Part shown: positions 32,725 to 41,908 of the stretch, in pieces
Layout: every line of letters begins with the position of its first letter
How positions within the stretch are numbered: position 1 is the first letter of the stretch
NCBI RefSeq assembly: GCF_025567315.1
Contig: NZ_JAOQJE010000006.1
Coordinates: 1-64,000 of the forward strand
Length of the DNA: 64,000 nt
Source of the DNA: Agathobaculum ammoniilyticum
GTDB taxonomy: Bacteria; Bacillota; Clostridia; Oscillospirales; Butyricicoccaceae
Reading direction: 5' to 3'
The notes under the pieces: model-generated
Seen by the model: the letters and a program-made list of their open reading frames with translations, nothing else
What the model was told of the DNA's origin: nothing
Database searches by the model: none
Made by a program: the position numbers and the translations under genes

Positions 32725-33293
32725 GCTTTATCCGCGTCAACGAGGTCGGCGGCGACAGCCTGGAGCGCGTGAACAAGCTGCTGCACAATATCCCCGGCGG
32801 CGTTTACAAAGCGGCGTTCTCCGCGTTGAGGCGCGCCGGAGATACAGCCAAGACCCGCGCCGGACAGTTCGCCGCCGCCGAGTACACCATCAACAAGGGT
32901 GAATTCATGCGGAGAGTTCACTCCAAGACCCACATCACAGGCGGTGCGGGAGGCGTGATGGGTATGAGCATCAGCTTCTCCGGCACCGTGCTCCCGCTGC
33001 TGACCTTCAACACCACATACAGCCGGGACGGCACCGTGCAGACACAGGTAAAGCGCAACGGCGGAGCTGCGACGCTTCAACACGCATTCGTGGCCCGCAT
33101 TTTTGGCCCGACTGCCGTTTTCGAGCGTGTCGGCTCGCCGCGCTTTCCTGTGGAGCAGAAGTTTGGTCCGTCTACCGGACACATGATGCGGAACGAAGAA
33201 GTCATCGAGAAGATGGACGAAACGATCCGCGACACCTACGAAAAGCGCGTTGAGCATGAGATCCTGCGTGTGCTGAACGGATGGGGAGGCTGA
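32721..33293 (+). CDS. Minor tail/joining protein Z-like
   Basis: 190 residues. VNKLLHNIPGGVYKAAFSALRRAGDTAKTRAGQFAAAEYTI and FVARIFGPTAVFERVG with conserved GPSTGHMM near 150 match lambda-like GpZ/HK97 gp10 proteins of the neck. It should cap or connect the tail. It is the last lambda-like gene before the contractile-tail block. Confidence 0.78.
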   Translation: MSFIRVNEVGGDSLERVNKLLHNIPGGVYKAAFSALRRAGDTAKTRAGQFAAAEYTINKGEFMRRVHSKTHITGGAGGVMGMSISFSGTVLPLLTFNTTYSRDGTVQTQVKRNGGAATLQHAFVARIFGPTAVFERVGSPRFPVEQKFGPSTGHMMRNEEVIEKMDETIRDTYEKRVEHEILRVLNGWGG

Positions 33294-33296
33294 TTT

Positions 33297-33782
33297 ATGA
33301 CAAGAATCATTCTGCTGGAACGCCTGCGGGCCTTTACCGAGGAGGTCACCGCCGACCTGATCATGCCGACCCGTTTGCAGAAGGGCGACACGGAGCAGAG
33401 CTTCCGCCCTGCAAAGGTCTACCTGACGCGCCTGCCGGACGGCACTTCTGCCACCAAGAAGGCTCCCTATGTGCTGCACCAGGTCATTACCGGCATGGAT
33501 CAACAGCCGCAAGGACAGCGTGTGACCTCCAGCGCCAAGGTCCGGTCTATCTGCTGTGTCTATAACGATGACGAGCAGGAGGGCGGGCTGATGCTGCTGA
33601 ATCTCATGGAACGGCTGCGCATTGCGATGCTCAGGCAGGTCGTGATCGGGGGGCAGTTTACCCTTGACCTGGAGGCGGGGCTTGAAACGCTGGTCTATCC
33701 CGATGACACCGCCCCCTATTTCGTGGGGGAAATGATCTCCACATGGATGCTTCCCCCTGTGGAAAGAGAGGTTAACCTATGA
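33297..33782 (+). CDS. Tail terminator/completion-like protein
   Basis: 161 residues. FTEEVTADLIMPTR, then YLTRLPDGTSATKKAPYVLHQVI and a central CCVYNDDEQEGGLMLLNLMERLR helix fit the small alpha/beta tail completion proteins between gpZ and sheath genes. Family not named with certainty. Overlaps the next gene by four bases. Confidence 0.6.
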   Translation: MTRIILLERLRAFTEEVTADLIMPTRLQKGDTEQSFRPAKVYLTRLPDGTSATKKAPYVLHQVITGMDQQPQGQRVTSSAKVRSICCVYNDDEQEGGLMLLNLMERLRIAMLRQVVIGGQFTLDLEAGLETLVYPDDTAPYFVGEMISTWMLPPVEREVNL

Positions 33783-34108
33783 GCGAAAAAATCATCGACA
33801 CGGCGGCTCAGACCGCCGCACCAAAGACGGCAAAGAAAAAGCCTGCCGCGCCGAAGAAGGTCGCCGACACCGGCGGCTTCTGCGTCTATCTCGGTCCGAC
33901 CATGATGGGCGTGATCCAGCGCGGCACCATCTATCGCGGCGGCCGGAAGGAAGTCCTTGACTCCCTTGCCCCGGTGATCGAGCAGCACCCGCTGATCGCG
34001 TCGCTGGTGGTGAGCGACGAAACGCTCCCCGCCGACCGCATCAAAGTCAAAACGCCTGGGAACCTGCTGTATGTGAATTATCACAAGCTGGCCAAGGGCA
34101 TGAAGTAA
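33779..34108 (+). CDS. Small protein before tail sheath
   Basis: 109 residues. The first 30 residues are an Ala/Lys-rich linker (KTAKKKPAAPKK). The rest, FCVYLGPTMMGVIQRGTIYRGG ... LIASLVVSDETLPADRIKV, is a short beta domain found immediately upstream of sheath genes in Firmicutes myovirus prophages. Role unknown. Confidence 0.65.
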   Translation: MSEKIIDTAAQTAAPKTAKKKPAAPKKVADTGGFCVYLGPTMMGVIQRGTIYRGGRKEVLDSLAPVIEQHPLIASLVVSDETLPADRIKVKTPGNLLYVNYHKLAKGMK

Positions 34109-34121
34109 GGAGGAAATTTCA

Positions 34122-35543
34122 ATGAACCACGGCGTATATGTCTCTCAGCAGGCTACCAGCGTCAGCACCCCTGTCGTGGCGGAGTCCGGCGTCCCCTTCG
34201 TGGTCGGTCTGGCTCCTGTTCAGGCGGCGGATAAGCCTGCTGCCCCCGGCACCCCTGTTCTCTGCACCAGCTGGTCTGAGGCGGTGGAAAAGCTGGGCTA
34301 CTCCGACGACTGGGCAACCTACACGCTCTGCGAATTCATGTATTCGCACTTCAAGCTGTTCGCCTGCCAGCCTGTCATTTTCTGCAATGTTCTGGATATC
34401 GCCACCGCAAAGGAGGCGTCTGCCGCGACTGATGTTGCGGTGACGGAGCACAAGGTGAAGCTTCCCATCGCGGCCATCAACGATTCCGCGCTGGTCATCA
34501 AGCCTGCCGGCGGTACCGGCTCTGCCTATGTGTCCGGCACCGACTATAACGCCTATTACAGCGGCGAGCATCTGGTGGTGGAGCTGCTGTCTACCGGCAG
34601 CGCCTATGATGCCGAGCAGGTAAACATCGCCTACAACAAGGTCAAGGCATCCACCGTCACCGCATCTGACATCGCCTCCGCGATGGAGAATGTGGAGCTG
34701 TGCCTGACCCTGCTGGGCATCGTCCCCGATCTGCTGTGCGCTCCCGGCTATTCTCAGCAGTCTACCGTGGCCGCTGCGATGACCGCCAAGGCAGGCAACA
34801 TCAACGGCCTGTTCCGTGCCAAGGCGCTGATCGACATCGACTGCGGCGCTTCCGGCGCGCGCGCCTATTCCGATGTTCTCACCAAGAAGAATGCCGCCAA
34901 CATCGCCGACGAGGACGAGATCGCCTTCTGGCCGATGGCGAAGCTGGGCGATTACAAGTTCCACCTGTCTACCCAGATGGCGGGGCTGATGGCGCAGATC
35001 GACACCGGCAACGGCGGCTGCCCCTACGAGTCTCCTTCCAATAAGGGGCTGCAGTGCGACGGCCTCTGCCTGGAGGACGGCACCGAGGTCAACCTGACGC
35101 TCGCGCAGGCCAACTACCTCAACGGCATCGGCGTGGATACTGCGCTGAACTTCATGAGCGGCTGGGTGGCGTGGGGCAACTACACCGCCTGCTATCCCTC
35201 CAACACCGATGTCAAGGATTACTTTATCCCGGTCAGCCGTATGTTCGGCTGGGTCGGCAACTCCCTCGTCAAGACCTTCTGGAGCAAGCTGGACAAGCCT
35301 ATGACCCGCCGTCTGATCGACACCGTTCTCGATTCCGCCAACATCTGGCTCAACGGTCTGGTGGGTATGGGCTATCTTCTGGGCGCTCGTGTGGAGATGC
35401 TGGAGAACGAAAACCCGCTGACCAACCTCATGGCCGGCATCATCAAGCTCCATGTCTACATGACGCCGCCCTCTCCTGCTCAGGAGATCGACTTCGTGCT
35501 GGAGTATGACGCCAGCTATGTCACCAGCGCCCTGCAGGGCTAA
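34122..35543 (+). CDS. Contractile tail sheath protein
   Basis: 473 residues after AAGGAGG. It begins MNHGVYVSQQATSVSTPVVAESG with GVPFVVGLAPV, the usual sheath opening. Its C-terminal half has the conserved SGWVAWGNYTACYPSNTDVKDYFIPVSRMF and KLDKPMTRRLIDTVLDSANIWLNGLVG, and ends with a beta strand used for inter-subunit linking. It identifies the phage as a myovirus. Confidence 0.93.
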   Translation: MNHGVYVSQQATSVSTPVVAESGVPFVVGLAPVQAADKPAAPGTPVLCTSWSEAVEKLGYSDDWATYTLCEFMYSHFKLFACQPVIFCNVLDIATAKEASAATDVAVTEHKVKLPIAAINDSALVIKPAGGTGSAYVSGTDYNAYYSGEHLVVELLSTGSAYDAEQVNIAYNKVKASTVTASDIASAMENVELCLTLLGIVPDLLCAPGYSQQSTVAAAMTAKAGNINGLFRAKALIDIDCGASGARAYSDVLTKKNAANIADEDEIAFWPMAKLGDYKFHLSTQMAGLMAQIDTGNGGCPYESPSNKGLQCDGLCLEDGTEVNLTLAQANYLNGIGVDTALNFMSGWVAWGNYTACYPSNTDVKDYFIPVSRMFGWVGNSLVKTFWSKLDKPMTRRLIDTVLDSANIWLNGLVGMGYLLGARVEMLENENPLTNLMAGIIKLHVYMTPPSPAQEIDFVLEYDASYVTSALQG

Positions 35544-35558
35544 AAGGAGGTTTGAATC

Positions 35559-36068
35559 ATGGATCAGAGCATTATCAACTTCAAGGTCTACGAGGACTCT
35601 GTTGAATATGTCGGTATGGCACAGGCGACCCTGCCTGACCTGACCGCGCTGACGCAGTCCATCTCTGGCGCCGGCATCGCAGGCAATGTGGAGGCGGTCA
35701 TTCTCGGCCACTTCGACGCGATGACGCTGGGCCTTAACTTCCGCACCGTCACCGATCAGAGCGTGAAGCTCTCCGAGCCTCGCCGTCACACCATCGACCT
35801 GCGCGTTGCGCAGCAGGACGAAGATGTCGTGGCAGGCAAGGTGGTCGTCCGCGCCGTCAAGCACATTCTTGTGGTCATTCCCAAGAGTGACAAGGGCGGC
35901 TCCGTTGCCCCCGCCGCGCCCTCCAACGGCTCCGGCGAGTACGCCGTCCGCTACTGGGCGACCTACATTGACGGTAAGAAGGTGCGTGAGGTCGACCAGC
36001 TCAACTTCATCTGCTATGTCAACGGCACCGACTACCTGGCCGACGTCCGCAAGGCGCTCGGCATGTAA
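35559..36068 (+). CDS. Major tail tube protein (FII type)
   Basis: 169 residues after AAAGGAGG. INFKVYEDSVEYVGMAQATLPDLTALTQSISGAGIAGN and a C-terminal RYWATYIDGKKVREVDQLNFICYVNG follow the P2 FII/tail tube family. Polymerises inside the sheath. A hairpin terminator follows. Confidence 0.9.
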   Translation: MDQSIINFKVYEDSVEYVGMAQATLPDLTALTQSISGAGIAGNVEAVILGHFDAMTLGLNFRTVTDQSVKLSEPRRHTIDLRVAQQDEDVVAGKVVVRAVKHILVVIPKSDKGGSVAPAAPSNGSGEYAVRYWATYIDGKKVREVDQLNFICYVNGTDYLADVRKALGM

Positions 36069-36082
36069 GAGACCTGACAAAA

Positions 36083-36117
36083 GCCCGGGGCGGGACATCC
36101 GCTCCGGGCATCTTTTT
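36083..36117 (+). terminator. Rho-independent terminator after tail tube
   Basis: An 11-bp stem GCCCGGGGCGG / CCGCTCCGGGC (one wobble pair) with a GACAT loop is followed by ATCTTTTT. It may set a high tube-to-downstream ratio, since sheath and tube are needed in large amounts. Confidence 0.8.
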
Positions 36118-36140
36118 GAGATTTGAAAGGAGTTATCACC

Positions 36141-36566
36141 ATGGCTGATATCAACAAGACCGTTGTTCCCGCCGACGCTTTCTCCACCGTCGATCACGAC
36201 GAGTACGCCGCCGCCGAGGCGCAGGCCAAGGAGAGCGTAGGCAACTACACCCTCAAGCTGAAAAGGCCCTTCACCTATGAGGGGCAGACCTTTGACGAGC
36301 TGAACTTCGACTTTGAGGGGCTGACCGGCGATGACGCTCTTGCCATTGAGGACGAGCTTCAGGCCATCGGCAAGCCCACCATCTCGCCTACCTTCTCCGG
36401 CCAATTCCTGGTGCGCATGGCGGCGCGAGCCTGCACCAACACCATCATTGACGCCAGCGGCCATCCCCGCCGTATCGGCGACGACGCCCTGCGCGCCCTG
36501 CCTATCTTCGAGTTCAACCGCGTCAGAGGCAAGGCCCGCTCTTTTTTGCTGGCATCGGAGCTGTAA
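36141..36566 (+). CDS. Tail assembly chaperone, short form
   Basis: 141 residues after GAAAGGAG. NYTLKLKRPFTYEGQTFDELNFDFEGLTGDDALAIEDEL is the P2 gpE-like chaperone fold, followed by SFLLASEL at the end. It lies immediately before the tape measure gene, which it helps fold. Its 3' end contains a slippery heptamer that leads into a longer product. Confidence 0.88.
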   Translation: MADINKTVVPADAFSTVDHDEYAAAEAQAKESVGNYTLKLKRPFTYEGQTFDELNFDFEGLTGDDALAIEDELQAIGKPTISPTFSGQFLVRMAARACTNTIIDASGHPRRIGDDALRALPIFEFNRVRGKARSFLLASEL

Positions 36567-36733
36567 CCGGCGATGGCGGCGTCTGGCTCCGCAGGCAATG
36601 TCTTACGATGGCGAAAAACAATCAGACCCCCGTTTCCTACTGGCTGTCGCTGCCCCTGCCGTCCCTGTGCAAGTGGATCAAAGTCAGCAACCAGCTTGTG
36701 AAGGAGGCGCGGGAGCGACGCAAGAATAAATAA
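36548..36733 (+). CDS. Minus-one frame extension of the tail assembly chaperone
   Basis: T TTT TTG at 36542-36548 is set in the chaperone frame as codons ending tcT, TTT, TTG, an exact X XXY YYZ slippery site, 16 bases before the short-form stop. After slipping back one base, the frame stays open for 61 codons: AGIGAVTGDGG... then MAKNNQTPVSYWLSLPLPSLCKWI and KEARERRKNK. The SYWLSLPL segment is typical of gpE' extensions. The long form would have 197 residues. An independent ATG at 36608 lacks a strong ribosome site. Confidence 0.8.
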   Translation, partial: AGIGAVTGDGGVWLRRQCLTMAKNNQTPVSYWLSLPLPSLCKWIKVSNQLVKEARERRKNK

Positions 36734-36753
36734 ATCTGAAAGGAGGGCCGTCT

Positions 36754-39700
36754 ATGGCAGGCCGCAAAGAGTATGAGATGCTATTCCAGCTGAACGCGCA
36801 GCTTGGAGGCAGTTACAGCAAGACCTTCAAGGCCGCTCAGCAGGAAATTGTGTCCATGCAGAAGGAAATCCAGGCCCTCTCCAAGACACAGGCGGATATT
36901 TCCGCATTCCAAAAGCAGCAGGCAGCCGTGGAAACGACGCGGAAGCGGCTGGAAATGCTGCGGCAGCAGTATGACAATATCCAGCGGGAGATGGAGGAGA
37001 CCGGCAACGAGTCCGCCGACATGAAGAACAAGCTGCTGGCAAAGCAGCTTCAGATCGACAAGACCTCCGCCTCGCTGGAGAAGCAGACGGCAAAGCTGAA
37101 CGAGCTGAGCGGGGCCTTGGAAGAGGCGGGCGTCAACACCGACGACCTCTCCCACAGCTCCGAGCAGCTTGCCGGTAAGATCGACACGCTGAAAAAGAAG
37201 CAGGGCGAGGCCGCCGATAAAGCTATGACCTTCGGCGACAAGGCGGGGCAGGCCTTTAATCAGGTACACGAGGCCATCGTGGCCGCAGGCATCGCCGTCG
37301 CCCTGAAAGAGATCTACGAATACTTCGCCAGCTGCGCGCAGGCGTCGATGGATTTTGAGAGCGCCATTACCGGCGTCGCCAAGACCACAGACCTCACAGA
37401 CGAGGAACTGGCGGCAATGTCGGATTCCATCAAGGCGCTGTCCACGGAGATCCCCGCCACCACAGAGGAGATCGCGGCGGTAGCCGAAGCCGCGGGACAG
37501 CTCGGCATCCAAAAGGACGCCCTGCTGGACTTCACCGAGATCATGACCATGCTCGGCACTGCCACCAACATGACAGCTGACGAGGCAGCAACCGCCCTTG
37601 CGCGCTTCGCCAACATTACCGGCATGGCAACGGACAATTACGGACGGCTCGGCTCTGTCATCGTTGACCTTGGCAACAACTTCGCCACGACGGAATCCGA
37701 GATCGTGGCGATGGGTACGCGCCTGGCGTCGGCGGGCAAGCTGGCCGGACTGACCGAGCCGGAGATCATGGCTCTGGCGGCGGCGATGTCCTCTGTCGGC
37801 ATCGAAGCCGAGGCGGGCGGTACTGCCATGACCCAGACGCTCAACGCCATCGAAAAGGCTGTTGCAAAGGGCGGGGACGACCTCGCGGAGTTCGCCCGTA
37901 TCGCGGGTATGTCCTCCGAAGAATTTTCTTCTGCGTGGAAGAACGACGCCATGAGCGCCCTGACTTCCTTCATCGGCGGGCTCGGCAAGCTGGACGAGCA
38001 GGGCGAGAGCACCGTCCTCGTACTGGAAGACCTGGGTCTGACCGGCATCCGGCAGAGCAATATGCTCAAAGCCCTGGGTCTTGCCGCAGACCAGATGACC
38101 GGCGCGGTGAACACTGCAAATACCGCCTGGCAGCAGAATACCGCCCTCACCAACGAGGCCAACAAGCGCTACGCCACCGCGCAGAGCCGGTTGACCATGA
38201 TGCAGAACGCCTACAACAACCTCAAGGTAGCCATCGGCGACGCCTATACTCCCGCGCTCAGCGAGGCTTACGGCGTCGGCACGAAGGTCCTCAACAGCAT
38301 TACGGCGTTCATTCAGAAAAATCCGGCACTCGTCAACGCCATCACCGCCTTTGCAGGCGTGATCGGCGCGGTCGTCGCCGCGCTGGCTGCCTATGCGGTC
38401 GCTGCAAAGATCGCCGCAGCCGCCAGTGCCATTCTCACAGCGGCGATCCCCGGCGTCAATGTCATCATGGGCGTTACCGCTGCCGTGGCCGCAATCACGG
38501 CGGGCATCGTTGCTCTGGCCACCGCTGCGGCGAATGACGCCGTACCCAGTGTGAAGGAGCTGACCGAAGCCGCCCGCGGAATGCGGGAGGCGATGGACGA
38601 GGCCAAGGCCACCTATGACGATACCGTTACCTCCACCATGGCCGCTGCAGGCGTCGCAGACACCTACATCGGCAAGCTGGAGGAGATGGAGGCGGCGGGG
38701 CTCAATACCGACGAGCAGCACAGGCAGTACCACAACACCCTGGCTCTGCTCTGCCAGGTGGTGCCGGAGCTGGCCGATTATATCGACCTCGAAACCGACA
38801 CCATCAACGGCGGCACCGAAGCACTCCGCGCCAACACCGAGGCGTGGAAGCAGAATGCCATGCAGCAGGCCTATCAGGATCAGCTCACCGAGCTGTACTC
38901 CCAGTATTCCGCCGTGCTGATCGAGGCAGAAGAAAACAGCATCGGGCTCACCAAGGCGCAGTACAGCTTGGAGGCCGCCCAGCAGAAGCTGTCTGATACC
39001 TACGCGCAGATGGATGCGCTATGGGCAGACGCGCAGAAGCAGGCGGATGCCTATTACGACCAGTACGGCTATTACACCGATGCGACCGCTTTTCTCTCGC
39101 AGGAATACTACGACCTGCAAAACTCCATCTACGACACCAACAACGAAATATGGGCGGCTGAGAAGTCCATCAAGAATTACAACAAGGCGATGGAAGAGGA
39201 CGCAGACGCCGTTTCCGAGGCTGAGGCGGAGATCGCCCTCGCGGAAGAGGCGGTCAAGAATCTGACCGCCTCCATGAACGAAGGCACTGGCGCGTCCGAG
39301 GAGGCTGCTGCACAGGCCAGCGAGTTCCAGGCCGCCATCTCCGGCGTGCAGGAAAAGATCAATACCCTTGTGGAGTCCTACAACGAGGCGTACAGTGCGG
39401 CATACGAAAGCATATCCGGACAGTATCAGCTTTGGGACGAGGCCGCAAAGGTCGTTGCAACCAGCGCAGGCAGCATCAATTCCGCGCTGGAGAGCCAGAT
39501 CACCTACTGGCAGGACTACAACGCCAACCTGCAATCCCTGACTGACCGCAGCGCCGACATCGAGGGGCTGAGCGACATGATCGCCTCCTTTGCTGACGGC
39601 AGCTCCGACAGCGTGAACGCGATCGCCGGCATGGCAGGCGCCACCGACGAGCAGCTGGCCACAATGGTAGCCAACTGGAAGACGCTGCAGCAGGAGCAGC

Positions 39701-40353
39701 AGAACGCAGCAGGGAGCGTAGCCGACCTCAAGACCGACTTCACGGCCACAATGGACGAGCTGCAGACGGCGCTTGCTGAGGACATCGAAGCAATGGACCT
39801 TGGCGACGAGGCCAAGGCAAGCGCGCAGGCCACCATTCAGGGATTTATCGACGGAGCTGTCGGTATGCTGCCCCAGGTGACCGCCGCCTACAACCGCGTC
39901 GCCGCTGCAGCCAGAGCCGCACTGTCCGCATCCGGCACCGGAACAGCCGGCAGCATTCCCGGCTACGCAGTTGGTACGCAGTCCGCCGCACCCGGCTTTG
40001 CCCTCGTCGGCGAAAACGGCCCGGAGCTGGTCTACTTCAACGGCGGCGAGCAGGTCATGACCGCCGAGGAGACCGCCGCCATGCGCGAGAGCATGGAGAT
40101 CCAGGCCATCACCTTCGCCCCGCAGCTGCTGGAGGCGCTGCATGCCATCCATGGCGACGGCGCGCTTTCGGCAGAGCCGGGCGCAGGCTCCGGCGCAGGA
40201 TCGGTGGAGCTGCAGATCGTGTTCCAGATCAACGGCAGCGCATCGTCCGAGACGGTGGAAGCTCTGCGCGAGTATGGAGACGAGTTCGCCGAGCGCGTCC
40301 TTGAAGTGATTGAAGAAGCCGAGTATGACCGGAGGAGGGTGAGTTTCACATGA
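36754..40353 (+). CDS. Tail tape measure protein (TP901 core)
   Basis: 1199 residues after GAAAGGAGG. The N-terminal 150 residues form a long coiled coil. The TP901 core lies near 185-440 (SMDFESAITGVAKTTDLTDEEL, ITGMATDNYGRLGSVIVDLGNNFATTESEI, GGTAMTQTLNAIE). A hydrophobic Ala-rich segment near 525-600 could cross membranes during DNA entry. Helical repeats lead to a C-terminal GYAVGTQSAAPGFALVGENGPELV that contacts the hub. Length implies a tail of roughly 180 nm by the usual 0.15 nm per residue. Confidence 0.95.
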   Translation: MAGRKEYEMLFQLNAQLGGSYSKTFKAAQQEIVSMQKEIQALSKTQADISAFQKQQAAVETTRKRLEMLRQQYDNIQREMEETGNESADMKNKLLAKQLQIDKTSASLEKQTAKLNELSGALEEAGVNTDDLSHSSEQLAGKIDTLKKKQGEAADKAMTFGDKAGQAFNQVHEAIVAAGIAVALKEIYEYFASCAQASMDFESAITGVAKTTDLTDEELAAMSDSIKALSTEIPATTEEIAAVAEAAGQLGIQKDALLDFTEIMTMLGTATNMTADEAATALARFANITGMATDNYGRLGSVIVDLGNNFATTESEIVAMGTRLASAGKLAGLTEPEIMALAAAMSSVGIEAEAGGTAMTQTLNAIEKAVAKGGDDLAEFARIAGMSSEEFSSAWKNDAMSALTSFIGGLGKLDEQGESTVLVLEDLGLTGIRQSNMLKALGLAADQMTGAVNTANTAWQQNTALTNEANKRYATAQSRLTMMQNAYNNLKVAIGDAYTPALSEAYGVGTKVLNSITAFIQKNPALVNAITAFAGVIGAVVAALAAYAVAAKIAAAASAILTAAIPGVNVIMGVTAAVAAITAGIVALATAAANDAVPSVKELTEAARGMREAMDEAKATYDDTVTSTMAAAGVADTYIGKLEEMEAAGLNTDEQHRQYHNTLALLCQVVPELADYIDLETDTINGGTEALRANTEAWKQNAMQQAYQDQLTELYSQYSAVLIEAEENSIGLTKAQYSLEAAQQKLSDTYAQMDALWADAQKQADAYYDQYGYYTDATAFLSQEYYDLQNSIYDTNNEIWAAEKSIKNYNKAMEEDADAVSEAEAEIALAEEAVKNLTASMNEGTGASEEAAAQASEFQAAISGVQEKINTLVESYNEAYSAAYESISGQYQLWDEAAKVVATSAGSINSALESQITYWQDYNANLQSLTDRSADIEGLSDMIASFADGSSDSVNAIAGMAGATDEQLATMVANWKTLQQEQQNAAGSVADLKTDFTATMDELQTALAEDIEAMDLGDEAKASAQATIQGFIDGAVGMLPQVTAAYNRVAAAARAALSASGTGTAGSIPGYAVGTQSAAPGFALVGENGPELVYFNGGEQVMTAEETAAMRESMEIQAITFAPQLLEALHAIHGDGALSAEPGAGSGAGSVELQIVFQINGSASSETVEALREYGDEFAERVLEVIEEAEYDRRRVSFT

Positions 40354-40562
40354 GCAATACTTATACCACCATTCAAGGTGATATGTGGGACAGCATCGCC
40401 TTCTCCCAACTGGGGAGCGAAGCGTACACCGACCGGCTGATGAATCTCAATCCGCAGTATCTCGGGTACTACACCTTTCCGGCTGGGATCGTGCTGAAGC
40501 TGCCCGACCCTGCTGAGGACGTCGGCGATGCCCTGCCCCCGTGGAAGCAGGTGGTCGGATGA
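40350..40562 (+). CDS. Tail protein X (LysM-like)
   Basis: 70 residues. YTTIQGDMWDSIAFSQLGSEAYTDRLMNLNPQYLGYYTFPAGIVLKLP is the P2 gpX/LysM fold, which helps attach the hub. Four-base overlaps with tape measure and hub genes on either side. Confidence 0.9.
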   Translation: MSNTYTTIQGDMWDSIAFSQLGSEAYTDRLMNLNPQYLGYYTFPAGIVLKLPDPAEDVGDALPPWKQVVG

Positions 40563-41908
40563 GCAGCCCGAATCAGGCGCGCCGCGTCACGGCGCAGATA
40601 TTTTTCCAGGGCGCGGACATCACCGGCAGTATGCGCCCCTATTTTCTGTCGGCCACCTACACCGACAAGGAGGCGGACGGCACCGACGATCTGCAGCTGA
40701 AGCTTCAGGACCGCGATGATATATGGCTCAAAAAGTGGCTGGCCGATGCCATCGACGCAGCAGCCTCCGCAGGGAGCTTGTCCGCGTCCTCCAAGGCCAA
40801 GACCGATGGCGCGGCAAAGTCCTACAAGGTCACCGCCAAAAGCGGCTTGAATGTCCGCTCTGGCCCCAGCACCAGCTACGGTAAATACGGTGCTCTGGTC
40901 TGCGGCGCGGAGCTGCAGGTCGAGGGCATCGAAAACGGCTGGGCGAAGGTCAGCTATAACGGCAAAACCGCCTATGTCAGCGCATCGTACATCAAGGAAT
41001 CCGGCGGCGGGGGCGGCGATGCTTCTGCCGCCGCTCCTGCCCCTGCTTCCGGTGCCGGCTTCAAGATCAGCGCTGTGTTCGTCCGGGAGAACTGGACGGG
41101 CGGCGGCAGGGATAAGGTGCTGGACTGCGGACAGTTTGAGCTGGACAGCGTTGATGCCTCCGGCCCGCCGAACACCATCACCATCAAGGCGACAGCTCTT
41201 CCGTACAGCGTGCAGATCCGCCAGACGGAGAAATCCAAGGCATGGGAGGCCTACACGCTTTCCGGCATCGCAAACGAGATGGCCGCTGCCAACGGAATGG
41301 CCTGTATGTTCCTCACGACAAAAGACCCGTCCTATTCCCGCGTAGAGCAGTGCAGGCAGAGCGACATCTCCTTTCTCTCCCAGCTGTGCCACGAGGCGGG
41401 CATCTCTTTGAAAGCCACCAATAACCTGATCGTACTTTTCGACCAGGAGGATTACGAGAAGAAATCCCCCGTGCTGACCATCGTCCGCGGCAGCGGCAGC
41501 TACACCAAGCACAAGCTGAACGCGGGAACGGCCGGAACGCAGTACGCTTCCTGCCGCGTCAGCTACACGGACCCCGGCACAGGAAAGTGCATTGAGGCCA
41601 CCGTCAAGGTAGAGGACTACAACGACAAGGCCAAGAACAACCAGCAGCTGGAGATCACCGCGAAGGTGGCAAGCGTGGCCGAGGCCAAGACCAAGGCCGA
41701 AAAATATCTCCGGCTGCACAACAAGTACGCAAAGACCGCGACCTTTACGCTGCCCGGCAATCCGGATATCGTGGCCGGCGTCACAGCCAAGCTCACCGGC
41801 TGGGGTGCGTGGGACGGGAAATACATTGTGGAGCAGGCTGCGCACTCGGTCGGCTCGTCCGGCTATACCACGCAGGTCAAGCTGCGCAAGACATTGGAGG
41901 GATATTGA
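40559..41908 (+). CDS. Late control/hub protein D with inserted SH3b domain
   Basis: 449 residues. Residues 1-65 (RRVTAQIFFQGADITGSM ... YTDKEADGTDDLQLKLQDRDDIW) and about 165-449 (DCGQFELDSVDASGPPNTITIKATALP ... VEQAAHSVGSSGYTTQVKLRK) are the P2 gpD/gp27-like hub. Between them, at about 88-146, is a bacterial SH3 domain: SYKVTAKSGLNVRSGPSTSYG ... GWAKVSYNGKTAYVSASYI, with Gly- and Ala-rich linkers. The inserted domain may bind peptidoglycan. The insertion is in frame and uninterrupted. Confidence 0.88.
   Translation: MSSPNQARRVTAQIFFQGADITGSMRPYFLSATYTDKEADGTDDLQLKLQDRDDIWLKKWLADAIDAAASAGSLSASSKAKTDGAAKSYKVTAKSGLNVRSGPSTSYGKYGALVCGAELQVEGIENGWAKVSYNGKTAYVSASYIKESGGGGGDASAAAPAPASGAGFKISAVFVRENWTGGGRDKVLDCGQFELDSVDASGPPNTITIKATALPYSVQIRQTEKSKAWEAYTLSGIANEMAAANGMACMFLTTKDPSYSRVEQCRQSDISFLSQLCHEAGISLKATNNLIVLFDQEDYEKKSPVLTIVRGSGSYTKHKLNAGTAGTQYASCRVSYTDPGTGKCIEATVKVEDYNDKAKNNQQLEITAKVASVAEAKTKAEKYLRLHNKYAKTATFTLPGNPDIVAGVTAKLTGWGAWDGKYIVEQAAHSVGSSGYTTQVKLRKTLEGY

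Noticed and set aside
34119..36464. 781-residue leftward open frame
   Set aside because: Runs opposite sheath, tube and chaperone genes; a mirror of biased codons in abundant proteins, not a gene.
36781..38733. 650-residue leftward open frame
   Set aside because: Antisense to the tape measure gene with low-complexity Gly/Val/Leu content and no start signal.
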